A stretch of 64,000 nucleotides of DNA from positions 992,001 to 1,056,000 of the forward strand of contig JAQOOI010000064.1 of assembly GCA_028554645.1 (NCBI GenBank). The letters are read 5' to 3'. Source of the stretch: Omphalotus guepiniiformis. Its lineage: Eukaryota > Basidiomycota > Agaricomycetes > Agaricales > Omphalotaceae. Positions 12,070-22,861 of the stretch are shown here, piece by piece; position 1 is the first letter of the stretch; every line of letters starts with the position of its first letter. The notes below the pieces were generated by a model. The model ran no database searches. It was not told where the DNA came from and worked only from the letters and a program-made list of their open reading frames with translations. A program made the translations under genes and the position numbers.

Positions 12070-13119
12070 TCAGAATAGTTTCTGGATAGTTTGAGAAATC
12101 TGCGCGAGCGATGATTTAGGGCGAAGAGAGTTGTAATGCTGAACGAACGTCAGCCACAAGACTGGGAGTAAAAATGAAACTAACCTCTCCCAAGCCATAC
12201 ATGCGTCGATGATAACTGATGCGTACAACACGTTTGTCATGTATATCTCCATCGTGCGGTGTACCTGTGGGATTATGTACCACCACTGAAGGGCTGCCGG
12301 ATTGGACGACATGGATGGGAACGTTGAACGCGCGACTTAGTGCCAATATTTCAGGTTCGCCACCCCAGACACCGGTATCGCGGATCGACTGGCAATAAAA
12401 TTCGAATTCCTGAGGGTTCATCATACCACCTTGAAGAGCGCCCGGACCATCTTCACCACCAGTGGAAGGTAGAAAAGGAAGAAAATCGTCGGGATGAGAA
12501 TGGATATAGTTGCAGGCTGCCAGACGAGTTGTGGCATAGTTGGCTTGAGCTGCGGGTAATATCGATAGCAATGCGAGTTGATCTGCTATTGCAGAGAATA
12601 GACAATGACCGTCTGGATGCACCTAGTCTGGTATCAGCAGAGATGCCGTTGTTGGGAAAGTCAAGAAATGCAGCCTCGCCTCGAAGATCTGAACGTCTAG
12701 TTCATCGCATATTCGCTTTATATTCACTTCCTCCTCCTTGGTCTCCCTCTCCAACTGTGCCGCTAAAGCTGGATCACTGGCAGGCTGCGCTTCTACCAAT
12801 GCTTCTGCTTTTCGAGCCTGAAAAAAGATACTGTTAGGCGATGTTGGGTGGAATGAGATCTAGCTGCTCTGCTCACCTGTCGAGCTTGAAATCTACTTTT
12901 CGAATCCTTCTTCTTCGCCTTCTCATTGATGTCTGCCTGTTGGTTAAGTTGTATTTCCTGAATGACCTGGGCGGACTCGACCTGTACGGTTTGATCTTTA
13001 GAGTCGAGCTGAGCGAGAAGGTCATTCATTAGCTCGTCGTCATCGATCATGTCTGGTGGAGGCGTAGGCTGAGTAGATGGAGTCAGAGCTTTCTTCAATT
13101 TATTCTTCTTGCTACCCAT
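12070..13119 (-). CDS. otu2: OTU-family deubiquitinase (OTU2/OTUD6-like)
   Basis: Four exons (13119-12877, 12817-12680, 12622-12185, 12138-12070) give about 295 residues. The N-terminal third is a charged coiled-coil (MGSKKNKLKKAL, then QVESAQVIQEIQLNQQ), as in OTUD6B and yeast Otu2. The catalytic Cys is in PDGHCLFSAIADQL, and the His is in HYNSLRP, reached only after splicing the last intron. This order of Asp/Cys and C-terminal His is standard for OTU cysteine proteases that remove ubiquitin. OTUD6/Otu2 proteins act on ribosomal or translation-linked ubiquitin. The second intron (12679-12623) is GC-AG (GAG|GCGAGG). The gene is divergent from the SmgGDS-like gene with 220 bp between starts. 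Confidence 0.85.
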
Positions 13120-13339
13120 AATCAGGAATCAGGATGAGTACTAGCGACACAACGTTGTAGAGGAAAAAGAGAGAGAGAAGTGCTGTGAAGTCAAGTTACA
13201 GTAACTGCGTTTAGTACATACTGTATATGTAGGTTTCAAAAGGCGACAATTGTCTTAGCTCTAGCTCTACTAACAGCAACAGTTTCGAAATCAACAGTAA
13301 CAAAGCTACTTCTTCAACTGAATCAGTCAATCCTTGAAC

Positions 13340-16103
13340 ATGTCAGACAATTCAAGCGATCTCATACCCTTGGAGAAAAGACTTTTGGATTTACTCGCCA
13401 GTCTCCGTGACGTGAATTCTGACAGTGACAAGGCAAAGGCATGGCTAGATGTAACTAGTACCGCTCAATCTATAGCCAATGGATTGCGAATCAGGGATGG
13501 TTTGGGTATGTCTGCATCATTATATCTTCAATCTCGTATCTCTCCTCAATTTGTCTTTCTAGTGGACAATCACACCTTGCTTGGAAAGTCGTCGCTTCCA
13601 CACACCTTATATTCTCTCTATCGTCTTGCCCTTAATGGCTCTAAGATTCCTGATACAACCTACACGGCCCCGGTCCTTGAGATACTTCGAGTATCTGCTA
13701 ATCTATGTATGGACCATGGTTGGTATTTGATTATCTGGTTCTTGAGCTCTATCCTCACTTCAATATGTTGATAGATGATAACAGAGCTTTGCTGCTGGAT
13801 GTTGGCCTTCCTCAAGCCCTCGTCGATTTATTGGAAGGCTACAGCGAAGCAATACCTTCTACTCCTGAATCAGAACCTCTATCACTCTCGATCCCGCATC
13901 TGAAAGTTATCAGAACAGCTGTTGGGGTTTTGTTGAATGCCAGTGTTGGCTTTGGTATGTTGATATGCTTAACCGCCTCGCGTCCTTCTAAAATGCAACA
14001 GAACCCGTGAAATTTAGATTAATATCTCTTGAAGCTGGTATGATAATGATAAGATTATCTACTGCTATATACCCTCCGAGTGCTTGGTTGAAAACGCGGC
14101 CATTAGAAGAAAGCGACGATACGCCGGAAGATCTAGAGGAGTCATGGACGATACGAAGCGGTCTGTCGAATTGGGTATGGAGAACAGTCTCTGAGCTCAA
14201 GGACACGAAGGACGAAAGTAGGCTCGACTTGACTCTAATAAATTTTCCGTGCTGACTTTGCTCGAATATAAGCTCTCCAAGTTCTGTCTGCAGAAGTGCT
14301 TCCTTCTCTGACACCCTCACTTGTTGCCTTTACTCCACCACATATGCCGACCTCTTCTGCATATTTCACACCCGAATCCTCCATGTTCTCCGCGCTTCTT
14401 CAAGCTGATTTTGAAGCTTTAGAGGAATCTTGCACCCAGATAGAGTCCTTATCATTGGACGTCGAGGATGTCAGACTGTCGCTGGCCCGCGGATTCCAGA
14501 ATCCAGCGGAACACTCAGGCATCCCCTGTCTCTCATTGATACTTGATTTTATTGAGAAAGGGGAATGCTCACCGCTCTGGGAAGATACTTCCATTGAGTT
14601 CGATGCCAAGCGAAAAGCGAAAAGCTTTGATATCTGTCGAACGGCTCTGATCAAGAGTGTCGTAGAAGTTGCTGGTGAGGATCAGAACGAGGAAGTTTTA
14701 TGGGATCATTCGACAGGCAAACACGGCGGGGAATTTGTTTGTAGGATGGTCGAATGGATCAAACGCTTTGTATTGGACACGGAGAAAGGTGCAGGTTCAT
14801 ACTTCGGCAGGACGGATATAGTCATCTGTGCTAGTCTGTCTCTGGGAAATTTGCTGCGGCAAGGTGAGACCACTCATTTGCTTCATCGACGCAGTGATCT
14901 TAGTCTATGTCTTATAGAACGGAATGCGAAAGTGTTGCTTTCTGCTCCTCATTCATTGGCTCCCATACTAGCTTCTAAGCACCTTCTTTCACCTTCTACC
15001 GACATCAAGGTGAAGCATGGTGTTCTCGGTCTTCTGAAACATCTAGCACAATCAGCGTCGGTGCCTTCCGAGACGCACAGTATACTTGGTCAAGCAGGAA
15101 TACTGCAGAGCATAATAGGAAGTGGAGTTTGGGACGAGAAAGCGGACGCGATGGCTGATGTAGTCCAGCTCAGTGCGATTGGTGTTGTTAAACACATGTG
15201 CAATTCAAATGGTTAGGAGTCTGCTCTCAATCTTAATCCAAGCGCGCTGACTGTTGTTCTAGTGGATAACACAATCAAGTTTGTGCTTCCGTCAGCTGAC
15301 CAAGTGCTGGCTTCAGGATTATCACAAGTATTGGCGCTCGTGAAGCGTTCAGAGTCCATCCCCGTCAAAAGTGAAGGAACCAGAGTGCTTGTCAATATAA
15401 TCAAATCTCTTTGGTCTAATGATATTATCGGCAGTCCTATTTCGACGGTTCCTCCATCGACTGCAAATGGAAATCTCGACACTGAAGCTCTAGCCCAGAA
15501 GGAAGAGGCTATGCGCTCGGTTCTTACCCTGCCCTGCGCGTCCGCCCTTGCGAGTCTTGTAGGACGAAGTGGAAAATACCCTCTGCTGGTCAACGAAGGT
15601 GTTGTGGCATTAACCTTATTAGGCACACAGAGAACCGGCGGTGAGTTAAAGAGCTCTAGCATCTTTGCTGATAACTGATACCATGACTTGTAGCTCCCCT
15701 CGTACTGGAAGCTATTCTAGCCCCATTGTCGTTCAATACAGCTCCGCCGCCTGCTAAACCACCTTCCGCATCTACCTCAGTGGCAAGTGACGTCAGCTCT
15801 CCGGAAATTGCTACTCCGCCATCGACTCGCAGCCAGCTGCCTGTTCTCCACACGCCATTGGACATGCTCATTGCGGTTTTGAAGAATGTTGACAATCCTG
15901 TCAACTTTCAGGTCGAGGTCCGCATCAACGTCTGTTCTTTGTTTATTCAAATCGGCAGAAATGCTTCCAGCGATGAAAGCACAAAGGTTAAAGAGACTGT
16001 CAAGCCTGTCATGGAGAAGCTTTCTAAGAACTTGCACGGTGCAGAGGGCAAGGAGGAGATGCTTGCAAAGGCGATCAGAAAAGTTCTTGATACATGGGCG
16101 TGA
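13340..16103 (+). CDS. armadillo-repeat protein of the RAP1GDS1/SmgGDS family
   Basis: Seven exons (13340-13505, 13563-13718, 13775-13954, 14002-14217, 14294-15211, 15263-15640, 15694-16103) give about 807 residues. The sequence is all-helical and repeat-like, with armadillo-type segments such as VKHGVLGLLKHLAQSA and KSEGTRVLVNIIKSLW. A recognisable core around residue 540 (DVVQLSAIGVVKHMC, then LVGRSGKYPLLVNEGVVAL) resembles fungal and animal SmgGDS, a chaperone and atypical exchange factor for small GTPases with polybasic tails. A low-complexity Pro/Ala/Ser insert sits near residue 690. Introns are canonical. The family call rests on pattern memory, not a search. Confidence 0.65.
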
Positions 16104-16365
16104 TGCATGAATCCCAGTAGTAGTAGTAGTGATACACGGCTCAAAGTCCGTCGAGCGGGGCCAAGCCAAAACGAGAAGGGTTTCAAGTAGATGCACAGGA
16201 ATATATGAATGCTATGAATTTGAGCTTACATAACTAAAAATCGTAACTTAAGGTCGACCTCGTAGGCGACCCGGTGACCTTGAACCCGGCTAAGCTCTGC
16301 CTACGAATCCCTGTTCGATTTCCCATGCAACACGAATTTTCGCTTGAATTGGCTGTTCGTGCTTC

Positions 16366-17743
16366 ATGAGTACTCTCACTGTCGATATTTCTCAAGGCAT
16401 TGCTACGATAACTCTCAATCGCCCTAAGAGTTACAACGCCATCACCACCGAAGGTTGGATCCAAGTAAATTCCCGATGACAGGCTCGAAATGCTCACTAG
16501 CGTATGTTGCAGACTATGATGCTCTCGCATGTGCGTTGCGAGACATAGACAAAAGAGACGATGTCATTATCACAGTCTGGCAAGGTGACTGTCCATGCAG
16601 TACCGACTCGGATTTCAAACTCACTATAATATCTCGTAAAAGCTACGGGAAAGTGGTTCTGCGCGTGAGTTTATCGTGGAATCTTTCTTCGTTACTGTTC
16701 ACTCTCTTCGTAGAGGAACAGATGTTAAGAATCGTTCGTTGGAGCAGTCTAATTCTTTGGACTTGTCTGTCCGCGCGGCGTTTGTGAAAAGCGTCTCCCA
16801 TACAACAACAGACTGCGGTCATGCTGTAAGTATCCTGTTTTTATGATACCCATTATATATCACTCACTCGAAGTAGTTATATAGTCACAAGAAAATACTA
16901 GTTGCTGCTTTGAACGGCCCAGTAATGGGTATTGAGTATTTTGAGTCAAGTGATCCGATAGCTAGTTTGACACTTTTCTTCCAGGGATTGCTGCGGGTAA
17001 TTGTCTGAATTGATTGCTAGTACCGCCTTGTAATTGAACGAATGTGTGGCCAGCCTTTCTAGGATATTTTGACTTCGTATTCTGTCTGCCGCATGTCTGG
17101 CTATCTGTGCCTTTCACATTTCTAGGTAAAGTCCATCAGTTTCCGCTTTCAATTCTCGCAGGATCTCATTCGATTGAACAGGCATCATTGCTGAAGGCGG
17201 ATCTAGTGTGAGCTTTGTGAATAAGAGTAAAGCATTTTCCTTTGGGATCTCCATATCCATAAGTTCATGACGTTTCCTTGTTTAGTGGGAATAGCAAAAG
17301 CCAACGAAGTACTTCTGTGGGGTAAGAAAAAGGATGCTCAAGAGCTTCTTCAATGTGGCTTCATCAAGTACGTGTGCCAGGCTGTGAACTTTCGAGATTA
17401 TTCAAGCTAAAGTCGAATTCACAGCGAGATATTTCCCTCTCAGTCGGTTGAAGATTTCCATGCTGCCGTTCGCGATCGCCTACTCAAGGAATTAGATGGC
17501 CTAGATCCAGCAGCTCTATTGTCGGTTAAGAAGCTTCTCCGAGAGGGACTGAACGAGAAAAACAATCCGGATGCGGTGAACCTTAGGGAGAGTTATGGTA
17601 AGTGATTTTTTTTAACAGTTAGGTCTTGTACATCTGTGTCTTACGAGTTCTTTTGTTCAGCTCAAGCTGAGAGATTTGCTAGTGGTGTACCAGCTCGACA
17701 GTTTGGTCGCGTTGCAAGGAAAGAGATTAGACACAAACTGTGA
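16366..17743 (+). CDS. peroxisomal enoyl-CoA hydratase/isomerase (crotonase family)
   Basis: Eleven exons (16366-16453, 16513-16584, 16643-16664, 16714-16825, 16877-16928, 16985-16996, 17054-17125, 17182-17226, 17286-17367, 17425-17597, 17661-17743) give 270 residues. The N-terminus ISQGIATITLNRPKSYNAI is typical crotonase sequence. The first oxyanion-hole segment is WFCAGTDVKN and the second is NGPVMGIAAAF. FDFVFCLPHVWLSVPFTFLG and IIAEGGSS match fungal dodecenoyl-CoA isomerases (Eci1/Dci1-like), which act in beta-oxidation of unsaturated fatty acids. The C-terminus is HKL, close to the HRL peroxisomal signal of yeast Eci1. Exons of 22 and 12 nt are required by the conserved frame. Because no exon is long, this gene is easy to miss with ORF-based methods. 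Isomerase versus hydratase activity is not decided. Confidence 0.85.
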
Positions 17744-17965
17744 AACTTGTTTCCATAATCTTGTGTATCACGTCACTCTTTGTACGTAGCTTGCTATGTT
17801 GGTCGCGTTTTCTCGTCAGCGACGCTACGTGATCGACCTGTTCGTGTCCTGTTTGGTCTGAATTAGGAAGTGCTTTAGTGGTTGCCTTACTGATGTCTGG
17901 AATCAAGCTGGTAAGTGGACTTACCGTCTTACATATTGTTCTGTTCCAGCGAGCGCTTGTCATGT

Positions 17966-19588
17966 ATGTATAAATTCTTCTCCTTTTCGTTGATCGCATT
18001 CGTATCTGCATATTTCTTCACCTTCTGGAAGTATCCCAATATCACTGCCATTCAATCGACTACTACATCTACTGCGCTGAAAGATAGTATGGCTGTCGCT
18101 TCCATCTCTCGACGTGCTGTGAAGAAGGTCTTTGCTGTAGAAACTCCAGAGGTATCACCTTGATTGCAGGTTATCAGTTTATTCCACTCTAATCATACAT
18201 TCGTTGTGCATAGGGAGCAGGTGTAGTGGTCAGACGGAGTATTGGTTCGATGACATTGCGCAATCTTTCTCCGTTCTTGATGTTAGGTATACTATGAAGA
18301 TGCAACCTCAAGCCGCTAGCAATTCTAACTTTGTTGACAGACCACTTCAATATCTCTGAAGGAGCCGTACGTTACACTTGACCTAGAAAGTTAAGAAATA
18401 CTAAATCGTTCTGCAGGGGTTCCCCGATCATCCACATCGAGGCCAGGCAACAGTCACTTATATGTTAGAAGGGTGCGTCGCGGTCCGCGGTCAGACATGA
18501 TAGGGTATGGTCTGAAGCAGTCTCATTTAGAGCGAGCAAACACGAAGATTCTGCTGGGCACAAAGGCACAATAGGTGTGCAACTTTCCGAATTTTGAGGA
18601 CATATCTAATATCGATACATCGATCTATAGAAGCCGGGGGTGTGCAGTGGATGTGTGCAGGGAGAGGAATCATCCACGCAGAAATGCCGGTGCATGCAAA
18701 AGATAGCCCAGCTCCCAAAGGATTACAATTATGGGTGGATTTGCCCAAACAGGTATGTGTCACTCGTGTTGATATACCTCGCCACTGCTCAAAGTGTATG
18801 AAAGTTTAAAATGATTGAGCCCTCATACCAAGAATTGGGGCCTAAAGGGTACGTCTTCTGATCTGGTAGTGGAGATTTAGGTCTGACAACGTTTGCCAGT
18901 ATACCGTCTGCATACCCGGAGGGGCCCGATGGTCCTGTCAAAATCAGAGTCATCAGTGGCAAGAGCCACGGGGTTGAATCACCAGTTAGGCCGCTTGGAG
19001 GTTGCTGGTACTTTCATGTCATTTTTGACAAGAAAAGCACCATATTCCAAGACATCCGTAAGTTTCATCCCTTGTAAAGTGATATCCATGCTAATGCATG
19101 ACTCTGCCCTGCAGCGGCAAACTGGACCGCTTTCATATACAGTGAGTTAACACTGGCATCAGATTGGGTCAAACTCAAAAACTACATTGTTCAGTCTGGA
19201 AAGGGTCTGTCATTGTGGGCAATGAGACGAAGCCGGTTGAAAAATTCAACACCATTGTTTTGTCGTCCGACATAAATGAAACCGGGGTTTCAATCACAGC
19301 GGGAGAAGACAGTACAGAACTCGTTCTTGTATGTGATTTTTCTGATACTCTCAGTCTAAATTCTTAAAATATTCAGGTTGCTGGTGAGCCCTTGGATCAA
19401 ACTGTCTTCCAGTACGGTCCTTTCGTCATGACTACACGAGAAGAGATCGAGAAGACCTTGATTGACTGTGAGTAGGAAAGAGGAAGAATCACGCCTAGGA
19501 ATATAGCTGATCATCCCTTGCAGACCGAATGGGAATGAATGGCTTTGAAAAGGCACATAAATGGCAAAGCGCGATCGCAAAACAGTAG
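17966..19588 (+). CDS. pirin-family iron protein with N-terminal hydrophobic extension
   Basis: Twelve exons (17966-18151, 18214-18286, 18341-18366, 18417-18472, 18531-18574, 18631-18752, 18805-18848, 18900-19057, 19115-19141, 19195-19328, 19377-19467, 19524-19588) give about 341 residues. The bicupin fold is recognised by LDHFNISEGAGFPDHPHRG, GVQWMCAGRGIIHAEMP and FVMTTREEIEKTL. The iron ligands of pirin (His and His in DHPHRG, His and Glu in HAEM) are all present. Known pirins are nuclear cofactors or quercetin dioxygenases. Starting at the in-frame ATG at 17966 adds 41 residues with a hydrophobic stretch (FFSFSLIAFVSAYFFTFW). Starting at 18089 (MAVASISRRAVKK) gives a conventional pirin with a possible mitochondrial-type N-terminus. 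All introns are canonical. Confidence 0.85.
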
Positions 19589-19659
19589 TTACGCTGACTG
19601 GAAATTAGTGTATCAACAATATTTACTTTTCGTGTGTGTGGGGACATTCGTACGAGAAC

Positions 19660-21159
19660 TTAACCACGTCGTTTCTTCTTTTGCGTTTCTGTATCACTGT
19701 CACCACCTATGTTCTCCATTTCGTCCCAGACAGCATCATCATCTGCGTCTCTGGTATCCAAGGTGCTGCTATGAGCACGACAATCCCAAGCAATGACGGT
19801 CGGTGTGCTCTTCATGTAAATCTTGTCCAGTACTTCACCCTTGCGCTCTTGTTGTTTACCAACATGTGCCGGAAGAGGGTATGCGCTGCAAACTCGTGCA
19901 TAACGATCTTGAGATACGGAAAACAATAAGGAAGGAGAAGGTGCGACGGATACCACAGCTCCAGAAATCCCTGTTCAAATATGTGAATACCTTGAGGGCA
20001 AAGGTCAAACTTGAAGGAGCTTGCACCTTTGTAACTGTATGCAACGCCGCCCGTTCGAAGGTCAAGAGAAAGGAGAGTTGATCCACCGTCGCCAACGAAT
20101 GCTTCGCTATGGATGGAAACATATCATGAGTAAGCGGAATGAGTCGAGAAGCAATTGGATATAAGTAGGACACGCACTGCTCGTTAAATCCACGCTCCAC
20201 TGTAGTGATCCCGCCAGTTTTTGCGATGTTCTTCCAATCAGATACGGGACGGCGAGAGGCTCGGGTATCGTATCGTCTGACATGCCCCAGCTGAGTACCG
20301 GTGAGTAGATGACAGTTGGAAGAAGACGAAGGGGACAAGTATGTCAAAGTTGTGATTCGTATCGGTTGACGCAAACCCAGATTGTCGTTGGCAGCCTGTT
20401 ACTTTATGATAAACAATGAATATTGCTTCAAGGAACAGAAAAACTGACATTCTTGGCACGCCAGATTTCGCAAGGAAAGAGAGCATCACGTTTTCTTTTT
20501 CGACCAGCCGTACTCTCGGTAGTATGATCCCCAATCTGAGGTTGGAAAGACCTTTCAGTATCCCAGACAGAGAGATCTACTTCATCACCACCATACGCAA
20601 AGGACTCGCGGTTTTCAGATAAGCGCCAGTCACAAAGACGTGAAGGAAGCGAAGTAGTGAAGAGCTGCTCCCCTTCAATAGGCGTCATTCGCAGTGCCCC
20701 ATTAGAAGTGCATGAATATGCATGGCTGATCATCACTATAATTCTCAATGATACAACCAATGGATGGAAGAAGATAAATACGTACGTTTCTGAAAGTGCC
20801 AAACCCACGTAACGCTGCCCTGACTTGAGTCGATTGTCAGTCCATTCTTTTAATGTTTCCATCGTATCCTCAGGCGTTAAGGAGCATATCTTTGCAGAAC
20901 CATCAGAGTAAGTTGCGGCTAACTATCCTTCATGACCATCAGAACAAGAGCCGCCTCAACTTGTCTGCCATAAAGCACGTACCAGAGATTGACTGGAAGA
21001 AGAAGAGGGTTTCGAGACAGAGATAGCTTGCACACTAGCACCGTTTACACCAGAAGATGCTGCAAGACCAATCTTTGCCTGAAATTTGTTTTCAGTAGAT
21101 GTTGAGTCGTAGCGCAAGATTTTGAGGTTGCCCAGCTCGTCGCCTGTGATGAAGCGCAT
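19660..21159 (-). CDS. nsa1: Nsa1/WDR74 WD40 ribosome-biogenesis factor
   Basis: Six exons (21159-20993 region ending at 20983, 20922-20786, 20725-20449, 20395-20178, 20106-20027, 19970-19660) give about 399 residues. The N-terminus MRFITGDELGNLKIL and the C-terminal core (YSYKGISGAVVSVAPSPSL, QDRYARVCSAYPLPAHVG, KGEVLDKIYMKSTPTVIAWD) match Nsa1/WDR74, a beta-propeller of nucleolar pre-60S particles. An acidic and Lys-rich tail (ending KKKRRG) follows. The first exon ends at 20983. The intron 20026-19971 is placed with a donor inside a long open stretch; using it restores the propeller strand order. The 3' end is 71 bp from the converging pirin gene, and the start is 45 bp from the divergent RMD5 start. 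Confidence 0.82.
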
Positions 21160-21204
21160 CCCGTGACAGAACGTGACAGAGCGTGACAGCGCCCCGCTTT
21201 ACTT
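21160..21204. promoter_or_regulatory. 45-bp divergent promoter of NSA1 and RMD5
   Basis: The two ATGs face away from each other across 45 bp. The spacer and the NSA1 start are occupied by three close copies of GTGACAG (in CCCGTGACAGAACGTGACAG and AGCGTGACAG). The same GTGACA/TGTCAC word clusters upstream of SRC1 (2940-3060) and CRM1 (22738-22790). With so little room, transcription of each gene must start within the other gene's leader or use very short 5' UTRs. Confidence 0.6.
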
Positions 21205-22625
21205 ATGGAACTCAAGGAACTCAGTAAACTCGAGAAACTGACGGCTGGAGCTTCTGGAAAGACCAAGACTGTATCAATTTCAGACTCTTTGGACTCTCTT
21301 ATCTCTTCACTTCATTATGCTAAAAGTCATGCAGACGACCTTTCCGATGTTTCCTGGAATTCCTTCCTTGAGACTCTTGATGCTAAGAAGAAGGAAGTAG
21401 ACGAGCGCCAGAAAGAGATATATTCTTCAGTGTCTCGCCTGGGTAAAGCAATCGATAAAGTTCGTTCATGAATTTTGCTTGAAATTTGCGATAACGATCT
21501 CTAAAGTGTGTACATAGAAATTCCCGACACCTCTACCTTCATTTCCCGACCTCTTCGAGAGTGATGCTTCGATAGCCGCCTTAGAGAGGACCATTGCTCT
21601 CCACTTTCTGAGAACAGGCCAATTCGAAACTGCTCAAGCGTTTATGGAAGTGCGTGACAGTGTCTACTTGTGCCTTCTCTTTCTAATGGTGCGAGTAGGA
21701 GTCAGCAGTAGAAATACCTACTAATCTGCATGCTGAATTCATTGACTTGCATCGTATCTTGAAAGCACTGCGCAATCAGGATATTGGACCAGCACTTTTG
21801 TACGTGTCAAGATAAGCGTTGTGGTCTCCGAAACTAATACTTGACCTAGGTGGGCAACCCGGCATCGAGATTTCCTTCAATCTCGTGGCTCCCCGCTAGA
21901 GTTCTACCTACACCGTTCCCAATACATACGCTTGCTTCTGTCAAGCCACCCGCCGAACCCCCTTCCCGCTATCTCGTACGCAAACGCGTCGTTACGACCA
22001 TTCTTCAATGAACACAGGCCTGAATTCATGCGTCTCATGACCTGCATTGCTTTCCTCCCTCTCTCTAAATTACAGAATTCTCCCTATGCCGATCTGGCTT
22101 CCCCTTCGTTACATTTTGATCTTGAACCACTCTTTGCCAAAGAGTATTGCGCAAACCTGGGGATGAGTCGACAAGTTCCGCTTAGGGTCGTAGGAGATAT
22201 CGGAGGAGGCGGAGCTTTGGCTAAGATCGAGAAAGGGCGGAGAGTGATACGAGAACGAAAGAGTGAATGGAGTCAGAGGAACGAACTACCGGTACGTGCC
22301 TCGGATGATTGTTCTTTAGAGTCATTCTGATACTTGCATATATGCATGTGCAGATTGAAATCTCTGTACCACTACAGAATCGGTACCATTCAATATTTAC
22401 CTGTCCTGTTTCGAAAGAACAATCCACCGAGCAAAACCCTCCAATGATGATGGGTTGCGGACATGTCATAACTAATGACAGCCTACTGAAATTGAGCAAG
22501 CCTGGAGGGTGAGTTTGAGTAGTCCCCTGATTGATATTGCACTGAACACGGCTTTTAGACGCGTGAAATGCCCTTACTGTCCAATGGAATCGAGTTCCTC
22601 TACCGCAATTCAAGTGTATTTCTGA
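21205..22625 (+). CDS. rmd5: Rmd5/GID2-type E3 ubiquitin ligase subunit of the GID/CTLH complex
   Basis: Six exons (21205-21459, 21518-21649, 21699-21799, 21850-22291, 22354-22508, 22559-22625) give about 383 residues. The N-terminus is coiled-coil, followed by a LisH/CTLH/CRA-like helical region ([48 protein letters not shown]). The C-terminus is the degenerate Gid-type RING ([25 protein letters not shown]), ending in QVYF as RMND5 proteins end in aromatic residues. In yeast the complex degrades gluconeogenic enzymes on return to glucose; Rmd5 and Fyv10 form the catalytic pair. Introns are canonical. Confidence 0.9.
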
Positions 22626-22737
22626 CATTTAGATATAGTCCTTAAACCACATGTAACAACTCGGAAATGTAAAAGTAGTGTAACTCAGAGATTTGGCGTG
22701 GGTCAAAAGCAATCGTTATGTTGGCGTCATCTGCGTG

Positions 22738-22809
22738 TCATGTGATATGTGACATGGCCACAGCGAGTGACAGTAGGTGACAGTCACCTGGCATCAGGCC
22801 CTCACGTGA
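22738..22809 (+). promoter_or_regulatory. CRM1 upstream region with GTGACA repeats and a TCACGTGA box
   Basis: Directly upstream of the CRM1 start (22862) lie several copies of GTGACA/GTCAC (around 22738-22790) and a perfect palindrome TCACGTGA at 22802-22809, about 55 bp before the ATG. Both words recur at other housekeeping promoters in this window. Regulatory function is inferred. Confidence 0.45.
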
Positions 22810-22861
22810 TCACTACAGCCCTTGCCCAGGAATTGAAGATCGCGCGTTATCCTCGTCCATC

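Noticed and set aside
16250..16340. Possible tRNA (GTTCGATTTCC resembles a T-loop)
   Set aside because: The flanking bases do not form the T stem or an acceptor stem, and no D or anticodon arm was found.
19971..20026. Apparent 20-nt intron or frameshift in NSA1
   Set aside because: A canonical 56-nt intron with donor AAAG|GTGCAA restores the frame (YSYKG-ISGAV), so no frameshift is needed.
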